Positions 1-10,200 of a stretch of 64,000 nt of DNA are shown here, one piece after another (the first letter of the stretch is position 1; each line of letters starts with the position of its first letter). The position numbers and the translations under genes are program-made. This DNA is from Anabaena subtropica FACHB-260 (GTDB lineage: Bacteria > Cyanobacteriota > Cyanobacteriia > Cyanobacteriales > Nostocaceae). The DNA lies in assembly GCF_014697105.1 (NCBI RefSeq), contig NZ_JACJRF010000021.1, positions 1 to 64,000 on the forward strand, written 5' to 3'. The notes under the pieces were generated by a model, which was given only the letters and a program-made list of their open reading frames with translations, did not search any database and was not told where the DNA came from.

Positions 1-225
1 CCTCCACGAAGATTAAGTTGTCAAGGTTTTATAAAAACCCTGCGACCTATCCCTCAAACCTTTATCCATAAAGGATTTTGGTTGATTTCAGGTCAACGAA
101 TCGCACTATTGCCCTGTCCCCGGTGTAGCCTTTCATCCCTAGAGTAATTATACTTAACCCAAATGTAGGAGGGATTTTTTTAAGTAAATATGCCACTCTA
201 ATAAGTAATTCATTGTAGGTGAGCT
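1..225. other. Window-start intergenic DNA with several small dyads
   Basis: No gene is visible. Three short inverted repeats lie close together: GGTTTT/AAAACC (25-30 and 34-39), CCTTTAT/ATAAAGG (59-65 and 68-74) and GTTGA/TCAAC (about 81-97). They could be the 3' end or terminator of a gene to the left, or a leader for the small membrane protein gene that follows. There is too little context to choose. Confidence 0.3.
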
Positions 226-609
226 ATGGTTAAGCGATCGCCAGAATATATAGACGCATCTCAAGATATTAGAGTGGCAGCTACTACAAAAATTTGGGGG
301 TTTACGGTCGGTATGCTCGCTCTTTGTATACCCCTTTCGGCCATAACTCGCAGTGGCCCTATTATCCCCCTAGCGGCTCTTGGAGGAGCAACAGCAGGCA
401 CTCTTGCAATATGGCGCTCTGATGAGAAAAAATTGAAAGCTCACTACTTACCAGGGCAACAAGTGGAATTACTAGAACAGAGAATTGCCAATTTAGAAAC
501 TATAGTTAGCAGTGACGACTCTTATTTACACCAAAAAATTCAAGGTTTAGAATCTGGGGATACCTCTGGTATCACTACTCAAGCTACTACGCCAAACAAC
601 AAAGCTTAA
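226..609 (+). CDS. Small membrane protein, unknown function
   Basis: I do not recognise this 127-residue protein. After a short polar start it has two hydrophobic stretches, about residues 25-42 and 45-62, separated by an SGP turn, so it probably forms a helical hairpin in a membrane. Residues about 78-108 are rich in E, L, Q and I in a heptad-like pattern (a short coiled coil), and the tail is Ser/Thr/Gln rich and likely disordered. The ATG follows GGTGAGCT, a weak ribosome site. The gene stands alone. The stop codon runs straight into a TTAACC tandem repeat. It is probably a real gene because the hydrophobic pattern and codon use are coherent, but no function can be given. Confidence 0.6.
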   Translation: MVKRSPEYIDASQDIRVAATTKIWGFTVGMLALCIPLSAITRSGPIIPLAALGGATAGTLAIWRSDEKKLKAHYLPGQQVELLEQRIANLETIVSSDDSYLHQKIQGLESGDTSGITTQATTPNNKA

Positions 610-991
610 CCTTAACCTTAACAACACATATCATTAATCACAAATTGCAACTATGGTCTTGATTTGCTGTGAAACTCGATTAACCTTAAACAATTTTTGC
701 TGAGTTGTCTGTGTCTCAAAACCCAATTAAATCATACTCTTCTTTGGAAATATAACTGTTCTAGGGCAACAGTATCTCTTGGTTAAGGTTAGTTAGAATT
801 GATGGACTTCATGGAAATTCTCCCTATCTGAGTCACATCAAGCAATCAAGGCTACAAATCCTGTTTATATGGATACTCTCTGCAAACTTTTGCCTATGAT
901 TGTGTTCTATGAGACTGCGAGGATTACGGAATTTTTAATTAACTAGAAGTTATAAACTTGATTAATTGCATTGGTATAACTTACCTTAAGT
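606..991. other. Gene-free stretch with TTAACC tandem repeat and inverted copy
   Basis: About 380 bases without a convincing gene. The hexamer TTAACC is repeated about three times at 606-622, and the inverse sequence GGTTAAGGTT stands at 781-790, so a roughly 160-base spacer is flanked by complementary arms. A third short TTAACCTTAA stretch lies near 680. No sigma-70 promoter could be placed with confidence. Confidence 0.35.
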
Positions 992-2788
992 ATGCAAAAT
1001 TGTGCCACAGAAATGCAGATGGATTGGATTAGCTTACTCAAAGCTCAACAAGCTGATTTCCTTCTTCGTGTGAAAAAACCAAAAACTTACGATCTATCGT
1101 TGTTGGAAAGTCAAGTTAAAGGTTGCCACAGCGAAATTATGGCATTCTGGGGAGAGCCATTTGCCAAAATTCTGGAAGTTTCTCGCCGACAAGCAGAAAT
1201 TCTCGCTAAAAACCCACCTCCCATCCCGCCTGAATATCCTGAACCCCCTGACTGGACGATACCTTTCCCTATCTATTTCCAGCAGCAAGCAGAAGATTAT
1301 TTCTTGCGAGAGCAAATTGTCGATCGCATCATCACTGAACGTCTGGGTAAGTTACTGAAAAAGTTACCTCAGGATACAGTGAAAAACATGGTACTAGATG
1401 ATGAGGGTAATTTGCGCGGTGAAAGTAAATTTACTTATTTACTAGCGGATAATCCCAAGTTAAGTGTGCAAGTTTATGTAGCGGATGGAGAAAGTTTTAA
1501 CGGTATTAAGAAAGATAAAATTAAGTGGTCAGTTACTCAAGAAGATTTGAGAAATCACCAAGTATTAATTTTTCTGTGTTTATTTTATCCATCCACAGGT
1601 AAACTTGGTTATGAAAAACAAGCTGTAATTGCTGGATTTTTACCCACTAGTCAAATTGCCTTAACTGAACCAAAACTATATTTCACTCCTAGCCATTTGT
1701 TATATGCAGGCGGATTAAGTTGGTATTTAGAATCGCTGACTGTGAAAAAAGAGGCGAGACTGGATTTCCTACCAGTAGTGATTGAGAGGACAATACCAGA
1801 AACTATTCAAACCGTACCCTCGGAGCATCCCCGTAAAGAAATTATTGGTGATTGGGAATGCTGGCAGACATTGAGAGGACACACTAGAGGAATTAATTGT
1901 TTTTCTTTTAGTTCTGGGTGTGACAATGGTTTGCCGATATTGGCTAGTGGAAGTCGGGGAGAGACAAAGTTATGGGATTTAAGTCAAGGTGAATTAATTG
2001 ATACCTTGTCAGAATATCCTTGGACTGTATCTGGGATAGTAGACGAAGTAAATTCTCTGGCTTTTGGTACCGATGGACAATTGTTAGTTAGTGGCGGTGC
2101 AGATTCCACTATTAAAATTTGGCATACAGGCGCACTAGATTTAATTGATATCCTGCATAAGCATAATGGGGTTGTGCGGTGTGTGGCTTTCACACCGGAT
2201 GGAAGGATGCTGGCGACTGGTGGCGATGACAGAAGAATTTTATTTTGGGATTTGATGCACCGTCAGGTCAAAGCTATCTTGTCTTTAGATGATACGGCGG
2301 CTCATTCTCTGGTTTTGAGCCGGGATGGACAAACTTTAGTCACAGGTAGCTATCGCAAAATCAAAGTTTGGCAGACTTCTGGTTCCTGGCTGGGAAAAAA
2401 TCTCAAGGATGCACAACCATTACACACTCTCATGGGTCATGGTCATATTGTGCGTTCTTTAGTGATGAGTAAAGATGGTCAACTGCTAATTAGTGGTAGT
2501 TGGGATCAAACGATTAAAATTTGGCACTTGGCGACTGGGAGATTAATTCGCACTCTCAAAGGTCATACAGATAAAGTTTATGCGATCGCCTTCAGTCCCG
2601 ATGAACAAATTATTGCCAGTGGTAGCGCCGACCAAACTATCAAATTGTGGCACCTGGAAACAGGGGAGTTATTAGCTACGTTTACAGGTCACACTGATAT
2701 TGTTACAGCACTAACTTTTACAACTTCTGGTGAGATGTTAGTCAGTGGCAGTTTGGATAAAACGATTAAACTTTGGCAGAGGAGTTAG
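992..2788 (+). CDS. WD40 beta-propeller protein with degenerate nuclease-like N-terminal domain
   Basis: 598 residues. The C-terminal half (about residues 288-598) contains seven WD40 repeats, each ending in a variant of SGSxDxTIKxW, enough for one complete seven-bladed propeller, normally a protein-interaction scaffold. The front part (residues about 10-260) resembles the stand-alone protein at 39532-40623. Shared elements include MDWISLL/MEWTSLL at the start, IKWSV/VKWSI, AGFLPT in both, and LLYAGGLSWYLESLT/LLYCGGLYSYLKSLT. The other protein has a D-x(n)-QxK motif at the equivalent point; here it reads KFTYLL...VQVYV, so the putative catalytic Asp and Lys are missing. Similarity begins at the third Met (codon 10), so translation may start at 1010 or 1019. 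The role is unknown; a recognition or regulatory scaffold is an inference. Confidence 0.75.
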   Translation: MQNCATEMQMDWISLLKAQQADFLLRVKKPKTYDLSLLESQVKGCHSEIMAFWGEPFAKILEVSRRQAEILAKNPPPIPPEYPEPPDWTIPFPIYFQQQAEDYFLREQIVDRIITERLGKLLKKLPQDTVKNMVLDDEGNLRGESKFTYLLADNPKLSVQVYVADGESFNGIKKDKIKWSVTQEDLRNHQVLIFLCLFYPSTGKLGYEKQAVIAGFLPTSQIALTEPKLYFTPSHLLYAGGLSWYLESLTVKKEARLDFLPVVIERTIPETIQTVPSEHPRKEIIGDWECWQTLRGHTRGINCFSFSSGCDNGLPILASGSRGETKLWDLSQGELIDTLSEYPWTVSGIVDEVNSLAFGTDGQLLVSGGADSTIKIWHTGALDLIDILHKHNGVVRCVAFTPDGRMLATGGDDRRILFWDLMHRQVKAILSLDDTAAHSLVLSRDGQTLVTGSYRKIKVWQTSGSWLGKNLKDAQPLHTLMGHGHIVRSLVMSKDGQLLISGSWDQTIKIWHLATGRLIRTLKGHTDKVYAIAFSPDEQIIASGSADQTIKLWHLETGELLATFTGHTDIVTALTFTTSGEMLVSGSLDKTIKLWQRS

Positions 2789-2814
2789 TCCATAGTCAAT
2801 AGTCCATAGTCAAC
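2787..2814. repeat. Tandem heptamer array AGTCCAT/AGTCAAT
   Basis: Four consecutive heptanucleotides (AGTCCAT, AGTCAAT, AGTCCAT, AGTCAAC). The array overlaps the last two bases of the WD40 stop codon. It is of the short tandemly repeated heptamer type known from heterocystous cyanobacteria. Similar arrays occur at 21321, 42590 and 52684. Confidence 0.7.
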
Positions 2815-2842
2815 AGCGCTAGTTAAATTAGCGTTGTTTTTT
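2812..2842 (+). terminator. Rho-independent terminator after the WD40 gene
   Basis: A ten-base-pair stem, AACAGCGCTA (2812-2821) with TAGCGTTGTT (2829-2838), has one G-T pair and a seven-base loop, and is followed by a T tract ending at 2842. Confidence 0.7.
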
Positions 2843-2991
2843 GGTACATATTTTAGGTGACAAAAAGCTGTTAATATCAAGTTGTTACTATATTACTTAA
2901 AAAACATAGTGATACAGTACCTGATACCATTTTGAATTAGTATCACCCTACAGCTAAGGGTCAATAACCTTGTGATATTGATGCTGCAAGA

Positions 2992-5817
2992 ATGGGCAAA
3001 ATAATGCTAAATATTCACACTCAGCCTTCTTCGCAGCACCAAAAAACTATGATTCATTTTAGTGTCCAAACTACTAAAAAGTTGCCATTACGCCTAGTTT
3101 TAATTATTCCTTTTGTATTGCAAATTTTTACCGCAGTCAGTCTTGTAGGATATCTCTCCTTTAAAAATGGGCAGAGGGCGGTGAATGAACTTGCTGATCA
3201 GCTGATGATGAAAGTGAATGATCTAGTTGATCAACATCTTGATACTTACTTAGCAACCCCTCATCAGATTAATCAAATTAATATAGATGCTACACAGCTA
3301 GGAATGCTGAATTTAGAAAATTTTCAGCTTACAGGACGTTATTTCTGGCAGCAAATGCGAGTATTTAATATTGGTTATATTAGTTTTGCTAATCCCCCAG
3401 GAGAATTTATTGGAGTTGAAAGATTAGATAACGGTAGCCTATTAATTAACGAAGTTTCTCAAAAAAATGGTATTGGCAGACTTTATGTTTACAATACTAA
3501 TGATCAAGGCGATCGCCATCAACTAAAAGCAATTAAAGATTACGATCCTCGTGTAGAAGCGTGGTATACAGATGCAGTTAAGGTAGGTAAACCTGTTTGG
3601 AGTCAAATTTATTCATGGGAGGATAAACCAGAAGTTTTATCTATTTCTGCAAGTTATCCTATCAATGATGGTGCTAATAAATTTGTAGGTGTGATTAGTG
3701 TTGATTTAATATTATCACAAGTTAGCAGCTTTTTAGCTAATTTGGAGGTAGGTAAAACAGGAGAAATATTTATTTTAGAACGTTCTGGACTACTGGTAGC
3801 TTCTTCAACTAGTGAACCACCATACAACTTGATGAATGGAAAAGCACAAAGGCTATCAGCACTCCAGAGTAACAATTATTTAATTCAAGGAACAACCAAT
3901 TATCTCCAGCAAAATTTTGGTCAACTTCAAAATATTAAAAATAACCAAGAGGCTGTATTAGAACTGGAAGGTGAAAGACATTTTGTACAAATAAAACCTT
4001 GGAATGATCAAGTAGGTTTGGATTGGTTAGTAATTATTGTAGTTCCTGAAAGGGACTTTATGGCGGAAGTTAACACCAATAATCGCACAACTATTTTACT
4101 TTGCTTAGGGGCGCTGATGATAGCGACAATAATCGGAGTATATACTTCCCGTTGGATTATACGTCCTATTTTACAGTTAACCCAAGCTAGTAGTGCGATC
4201 GCCTCCGGCAATCTCGACCAAGAAGTTACAATTTATGGCTTAAAAGAACTGAGTATTCTTGCCACATCTTTTAATAAAATGGCGGGACAGCTACGGGATA
4301 CTTTCGCAGCATTAGAACAAAATAATCAAGAATTAGAAGAACGAGTTGCAGAACGAACAGCAGAAATTACAACCGCCAAAGAAGTTGCTGATGCTGCTAA
4401 CCGCGCCAAAAGCGAATTCTTGGCTAATATGAGTCATGAATTACGTACTCCTCTAAATGGGATTCTTGGCTATGCTCAAATTCTACAACTTGATCCAACT
4501 GCCAGCGAAGAGCAAATGCAAGGTTTTAATATTATTTACGAATGCGGCTCTCATTTACTGACTTTAATTAATGATATTTTAGATATTGCCAAGATTGAAG
4601 CTAAAAAATTAGAACTTTATCCTACGGATTTTGATTTAGAAAAATTATTATTAGGCGTTTGTGATATTTGCCGTATTAAAGCAGAACTAAAAGAAATTTG
4701 TTTTATATATAAACTAAAAAATCAAATACCAAGCACTATTTCTGCTGACGAAAAACGGCTACGCCAAGTTTTAATTAATATTTTAGGTAATGCCATTAAG
4801 TTTACAGACAATGGTATAGTCACTTTTACTGTAGAAGTTATTAGTAGCAATAAAAAAATATTTATTAATGATAGAAATCAGGATTTACCAGTTGCGAAAG
4901 TTAGATTTAATATTGAAGATACAGGTATCGGGATGACAACCGCACAATTGAAAGAAATATTTTTGCCTTTTGAGCAAGTAGGAGATAATCTACATAAATC
5001 AGAAGGTACTGGCTTAGGACTGGCAATTAGTAGCCAAATTGTAGAGTTGATCGGTAGTGAGATTAAAGTTGAGAGTATCTATGGTCAAGGAACTAAGTTT
5101 TGGTTTGACTTGGATTTGCCTATAGTTGATACTTGGAAATCATCAAATTCATCTAAAATTACAAACACTATTATTGGCTATGAAGGTGAGCCAAAAACTA
5201 TCTTAGTTATCGATGATATTGATAGTAATCGTTCTTTTATTGTCGATTTATTGTCATCCATAGGGTTTAAGGTGATTGAGGCTATTAATTTGCAAGAGGG
5301 TTTAGACAAGGCAAAATATAATCAACCAAATTTAATTATTACTGATTTAGCAATGTCTATAATTGATGGTTTTCAGATGAAGGAAATTCTGCGATCGCCA
5401 GAAGAATCTTCAAAAATAGTGATCATAGCTTCGTCTGCTAGCATATCTAACTTTACCCGCCAACAAAGCCAAGAAGCAGGCTGTGATGATTTTCTCCAAA
5501 AACCTGTAAAAGCTGAGGAATTATTTGATATATTACAAAATTATTTATCTATAAAATGGATTTATTCAGCTAGTCATAATTCTTCAGTAAAAATTAATTC
5601 TTATACAGAAGAAATCATATTTCCTCCTGGTACAGAACTAGTTAATTTATATCAAGCGGCTAAAGCCGGTTATGTTGTAGGCATTCAAGAAGAAATAGCC
5701 AGAATTGAACAATTAGATCAAAAATATACATCTTTTACTGATAAAGTCTCAGAATTAATTGCCGAGTTTGAAGATGAGGCTATTGTGGCAATGATTCAAC
5801 CTTATATATCTTGTTGA
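2992..5817 (+). CDS. Membrane hybrid histidine kinase (Cache-HAMP-HisKA-HATPase-REC)
   Basis: 941 residues. A transmembrane helix at about 33-58 and a second at about 368-388 enclose a roughly 310-residue extracytoplasmic region with a Cache-type sensor pattern ([25 protein letters not shown]). A HAMP linker (about 390-445) and coiled coil lead to the dimerisation/phosphorylation helix with [10 protein letters not shown] (His about 482). The ATP-binding domain follows, with its N box and [10 protein letters not shown] receiver domain (about 735-855) starts with ILVIDD and keeps the phospho-acceptor Asp (ITDLAMS, about 784) and the KP Lys. A roughly 85-residue tail follows. This is a small-molecule-sensing hybrid kinase; ligand and partner cannot be read. 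It is the first of four signalling genes in the same direction, and the next gene begins 85 bases downstream. Confidence 0.92.
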   Translation: MGKIMLNIHTQPSSQHQKTMIHFSVQTTKKLPLRLVLIIPFVLQIFTAVSLVGYLSFKNGQRAVNELADQLMMKVNDLVDQHLDTYLATPHQINQINIDATQLGMLNLENFQLTGRYFWQQMRVFNIGYISFANPPGEFIGVERLDNGSLLINEVSQKNGIGRLYVYNTNDQGDRHQLKAIKDYDPRVEAWYTDAVKVGKPVWSQIYSWEDKPEVLSISASYPINDGANKFVGVISVDLILSQVSSFLANLEVGKTGEIFILERSGLLVASSTSEPPYNLMNGKAQRLSALQSNNYLIQGTTNYLQQNFGQLQNIKNNQEAVLELEGERHFVQIKPWNDQVGLDWLVIIVVPERDFMAEVNTNNRTTILLCLGALMIATIIGVYTSRWIIRPILQLTQASSAIASGNLDQEVTIYGLKELSILATSFNKMAGQLRDTFAALEQNNQELEERVAERTAEITTAKEVADAANRAKSEFLANMSHELRTPLNGILGYAQILQLDPTASEEQMQGFNIIYECGSHLLTLINDILDIAKIEAKKLELYPTDFDLEKLLLGVCDICRIKAELKEICFIYKLKNQIPSTISADEKRLRQVLINILGNAIKFTDNGIVTFTVEVISSNKKIFINDRNQDLPVAKVRFNIEDTGIGMTTAQLKEIFLPFEQVGDNLHKSEGTGLGLAISSQIVELIGSEIKVESIYGQGTKFWFDLDLPIVDTWKSSNSSKITNTIIGYEGEPKTILVIDDIDSNRSFIVDLLSSIGFKVIEAINLQEGLDKAKYNQPNLIITDLAMSIIDGFQMKEILRSPEESSKIVIIASSASISNFTRQQSQEAGCDDFLQKPVKAEELFDILQNYLSIKWIYSASHNSSVKINSYTEEIIFPPGTELVNLYQAAKAGYVVGIQEEIARIEQLDQKYTSFTDKVSELIAEFEDEAIVAMIQPYISC

Positions 5818-5902
5818 TTTTAATTTTTATAAGTACGTTAATTTCCGGAAAATTTTGCATAAATTGTGGATCTGAAACTACGATGTTTTACAGGATTATT
5901 AG

Positions 5903-7123
5903 ATGAGCAGTCCCATAAATAACTCAATCTTAATTGTAGATGATATCCCAACTAACATCAAGGTTTTATTTGACATCCTTAATCAAAATGGTTTTCGAGT
6001 TTCTGTAGCTAAAAATGGACAAAGTGCTTTAGCCAAAGCGAAAGAAGCATTACCTAATTTAATTTTATTAGATGTAATGATGCCTGGCATTGATGGGTTT
6101 GAAACTTGCCGTCGCCTGAAAGCTGATCCAAAAACCAAGGATATTCCCGTAATCTTTATGACAGCGTTATCTGATACTGTTGATAAAGTCAAAGGTTTAA
6201 AACTTGGGGCAGTGGACTATATTACTAAACCTATCGAATATGAGGAAATATTAGCGAGAATTAATGTCCATCTAGAATTAAGGCGAACTCAACTAAAGTT
6301 AGCGCAAGAGGAAAAAATGTCTTCTTTGGGGCAATTAGTAGCAGGAATTGCTCATGAAATAAATAATCCCGTTAACTTTATTTATGGTAATTTAATTCAT
6401 GCTCAAAATTATATTACAGATTTATTAGACTTATTAAAATTATACGAAACTCACACAAGTGATCCATCCCCAGAAATTAAAGAATTTTCCGAAAATATTG
6501 AATTAGAGTTTATTAAAAAAGACTTACCACATCTATTATCTTCAATGGCAATGGGAACTGAGCGGGTTGAACAAATTGTGCGATCGCTCCGTTTATTTTC
6601 TCGATTAGAAGATATAGAATTTCAACCATTTAACCTACATGAAGGCATTGATAGCACACTCATTATCTTAAGTCACCGCCTCAAAGCTTCCCCGACACGT
6701 CCAATAATTAACATTATCAAGGAATATAGTGACATACCTTTGGTAGAGTGTTATGCCGGAAAACTTAACCAGGTATTCATGAATCTGCTGGCTAATGCAA
6801 TTGATGCCTTAGAAGAGTCAGTAGTTAATCAAAAAACAACTGACACACTGACAATTTGGATTCGGACAGCAGTCACAGATGACCAAAAATCGATATTAAT
6901 TGAAATTGTCGATAATGGTATCGGAATTTCTCCAGAAGTACAACAGAATATATTTGAACAATTTTTTACTACCAAGCCTTTAGGTAAAGGTACGGGTTTA
7001 GGATTGGCGATCGCTCATGAGATTATTGTGGAAAAACATGGGGGTACTCTACAGGTAAACTCTACCCCCGGACAAGGCGCTCAATTTTTAATTACCATTC
7101 CAATTCAGCAAGTGATTGGTTAA
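5903..7123 (+). CDS. Response regulator-histidine kinase (REC-HK)
   Basis: 406 residues, cytosolic. An N-terminal receiver domain (about 8-125) has the acidic pair in IVDDI, the phospho-acceptor in LLDVMMPG and the Lys in TKP. A short helix leads to a kinase of the HEINNP type (AGIAHEINNP, His about 152), a SLRLFSR segment, the N box NLLANAIDALEE and the G boxes DNGIGIS and GKGTGLGLA. Input is therefore a receiver rather than a sensor domain, so it is probably a relay fed by another kinase, perhaps its upstream neighbour 85 bases away. The kinase half is strikingly similar to those of the next two genes. Confidence 0.92.
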   Translation: MSSPINNSILIVDDIPTNIKVLFDILNQNGFRVSVAKNGQSALAKAKEALPNLILLDVMMPGIDGFETCRRLKADPKTKDIPVIFMTALSDTVDKVKGLKLGAVDYITKPIEYEEILARINVHLELRRTQLKLAQEEKMSSLGQLVAGIAHEINNPVNFIYGNLIHAQNYITDLLDLLKLYETHTSDPSPEIKEFSENIELEFIKKDLPHLLSSMAMGTERVEQIVRSLRLFSRLEDIEFQPFNLHEGIDSTLIILSHRLKASPTRPIINIIKEYSDIPLVECYAGKLNQVFMNLLANAIDALEESVVNQKTTDTLTIWIRTAVTDDQKSILIEIVDNGIGISPEVQQNIFEQFFTTKPLGKGTGLGLAIAHEIIVEKHGGTLQVNSTPGQGAQFLITIPIQQVIG

Positions 7124-7242
7124 GAATGGGGAGTAGGGAATGGGAAGTATTCGTTAGTAATTGACATCACTGGGGAAAACTTAATGAAGGTGTAGCAAAG
7201 AAGCTAGTACAATCTTTCCCCTTCCCTGTTCATCCCATAAAT

Positions 7243-10200
7243 ATGATTAATCCCACCATCACTCTTCCTGGGTACCACATCCTAGAATTTATTTATTCCA
7301 GCAGCCACACCTTTGTTTATCGGGGTCAACGAGATATTGACCAAGAACCTGTTGTCATCAAATTTCTCAGAAGTGAATATCCCACTTTTAGCGAAATGGT
7401 GCAATTTCGCAACCAATATTCCATTGCCAAAAATCTTGATTTTCCTGGTATCGTCAAACCCTACAGTTTAGAAACCTATCGTAATGGTTATGCGTTAGTG
7501 ATGGAAGACTTTGGCGGTATTTCTTTGCAACAGTGGTTGCAGCACAATGTTTTAGATGTGTATGAGTTTTTATCAATTGCTGTACAAATTGTTTCTATTC
7601 TCGACCGACTACATCACCAACGAATTATTCACAAAGATATTAAACCTGCTAATATTCTGATTCATCCCAAAACTAAAGAAATTAGACTGATTGATTTTAG
7701 TATTGCGTCTCTATTGCCAAGAGAAAATCAAGAAATCCAAAATCCTCAAGTTTTAGAAGGAACTTTATCTTATTTATCACCGGAACAAACCGGACGGATG
7801 AATAGAGGAATTGATTATCGTAGTGACTTTTATTCCCTTGGTGTCACCTTTTTTGAACTAATTACCGGAGAGTTACCATTTATTTCTAATGACCCAATGG
7901 AGTTGGTTCACTGTCATATTGCCAAGCAACCAGATCAATTTAAAATTCACAATTCACAATTTAAAAATGAACAACTAGTTCCCCAGGTGCTAGGTGATAT
8001 TGTCATAAAACTTATGGCAAAAAATGCCGAAGACCGCTATCAGAGTGCTTTGGGGTTAAAACATGACTTACTTTTATGCTGGAATCAATTAAGAGAAACT
8101 AGCATTATAGGTAATTTCTCATTGGGAACGCGGGATGTGTGCGATCGCTTTATCATTCCCGAAAAACTTTATGGTAGAGAAGTAGAAGTCCAAACTCTTT
8201 TAGCCGCTTTTGAACGTGTAGCTCAAGGTAAAACGGAAATTATCCTCGTAGCAGGTTTTTCTGGTATCGGTAAAACCTGCGTAGTTAACGAAATCCACAA
8301 ACCCATCGTCCGCCAACACGGTTACTTTATCAAAGGAAAATTTGACCAGTTCCAGCGCAATATTCCTCTATCTGCATTTGTCCAGTCCCTGCGGAATTTC
8401 ATGGGACAAATACTGAGTGAAAATAACATCCAAATCGCCCGTTGGCACGATCAACTTCTGCAAGCATTAGGAGACAATGGGCAAGTAATTATCGATGTCA
8501 TCCCCGAACTGGAGCATATCATTGGTAAACAACCTCCAGTCCCAGCGTTATCGGGAATTTCTGCTCAAATTAGGTTTAATTTTCTATTTTTAAAATTTAT
8601 CCAAGTCTTTACAACTCCTGAACATCCCTTAGTCGTTTTCCTAGATGATTTGCAATGGGCTGATTCTGCTTCTTTGACATTAATTCAACTATTAATGAGT
8701 GAAGTAGATCAAGGTTATTTACTTCTAATTGGGGCTTATCGAGATAATGAAGTTTCCCTGGTACATCCTTTAATATTGACATTAAATGAGATCGAAAAAA
8801 TTGGGTATACCATCAACATCATTACATTAAATAGCTTACAACTAACAGACTTAAATTATCTTGTGGCTGATACGCTTACCTGTTCTCTAGAACTAGCTCA
8901 AAGACTGACCGATTTAATATATCAAAAAACTCAAGGTAATCCTTTTTTTACAAATCAATTCCTCCAATCTTTATATAAAGATGGAATAATTAAGTTTGAT
9001 TTTGATATTGGTTATTGGCAATCGGATATTGCTCAAGTTAAGTTGCTTACACTCAACGATGATGTCGTTGAATTTATGGCACAACAATTACAAAAATTGC
9101 CATCTGCAACTCAAGAAATCTTAAAACTGGCTGCTTGTATTGGCAATCAATTTGATTTAAATACTCTGGCAATTATATATGAAAAATCACTCTTGGAAAC
9201 AGCAAGTGACTTATGGGAAGCACTACGAGATGGTTTGATTTTACCTCAAAATGAAATTTATAAATTTTATCAAAATGATGAACCATCGGAAACTGGAGAC
9301 TCGAATTTAGGAAATGAGCAATATTACCATTTTCCAACTTATAAATTTCTCCATGACCGAGTACAACAAGCCGCTTATTTATTAATTCCCGAAGGAGATA
9401 AACAAGCAACTCACTTAAGAATAGGAAATTTACTGTTAGCAAATAGCCCCTTTGAAACGACAGAAGAAAATATTTTTGAAATTGTTAATCAGTTAAATTA
9501 TGGCTTAGAACTCACCATCCAACAAAGTCAAAAAGATGAACTAGCAAAGTTAAATTTAATAGCAGGACGTAAAGCTCAAACTGCAACCGCTTATGTTGCT
9601 GCTAGCCAATATTTCACCACAGGAATAGAGCTATTAGCCCCAGATACTTGGCAAACTCAGTATCAATTGACTCTAGAATTATATAATGCAGCTACAGAAG
9701 CAGCGTATCTCAGCACTGTGTTTGCAGAAGTCGAAAGATTAGCTGCAATTGTGCTGCAACAAACCGATAAATTTTTAGATAAAGCCAAAATTTATGAAAT
9801 AAAAATACAAGTTTGTATAGCCAAAAATCAACTTTCGGAAGCTGTTGAAATAGGGCTAAAAGTCCTGAAGTTGTTGGGAATAGAATTTCCTCTACAACCA
9901 AACCAAGAAGATATTATCAGTGGCTTACAAACAACACAAAAGCTATGGGAAGGAATAAAAATTACCGATATTTTAGATTTGCCTGTAATGACTGACTCTG
10001 ATAAGTTAGTGGCTATGCAAATCTTAATCAATATATCTGCTGCCAGCTATGTCACTTCACCATCATTATATATTTTGATCGTCTTTCAAGAAATCAATTT
10101 ATCAGTAAAATATGGTAATACTGCTGCTTCAACTTATGCCTATGCTGCTTATGGTCTTATCCTTTGTGGGATAGTGGGAAATATTAGCTTAGGGTATCAA

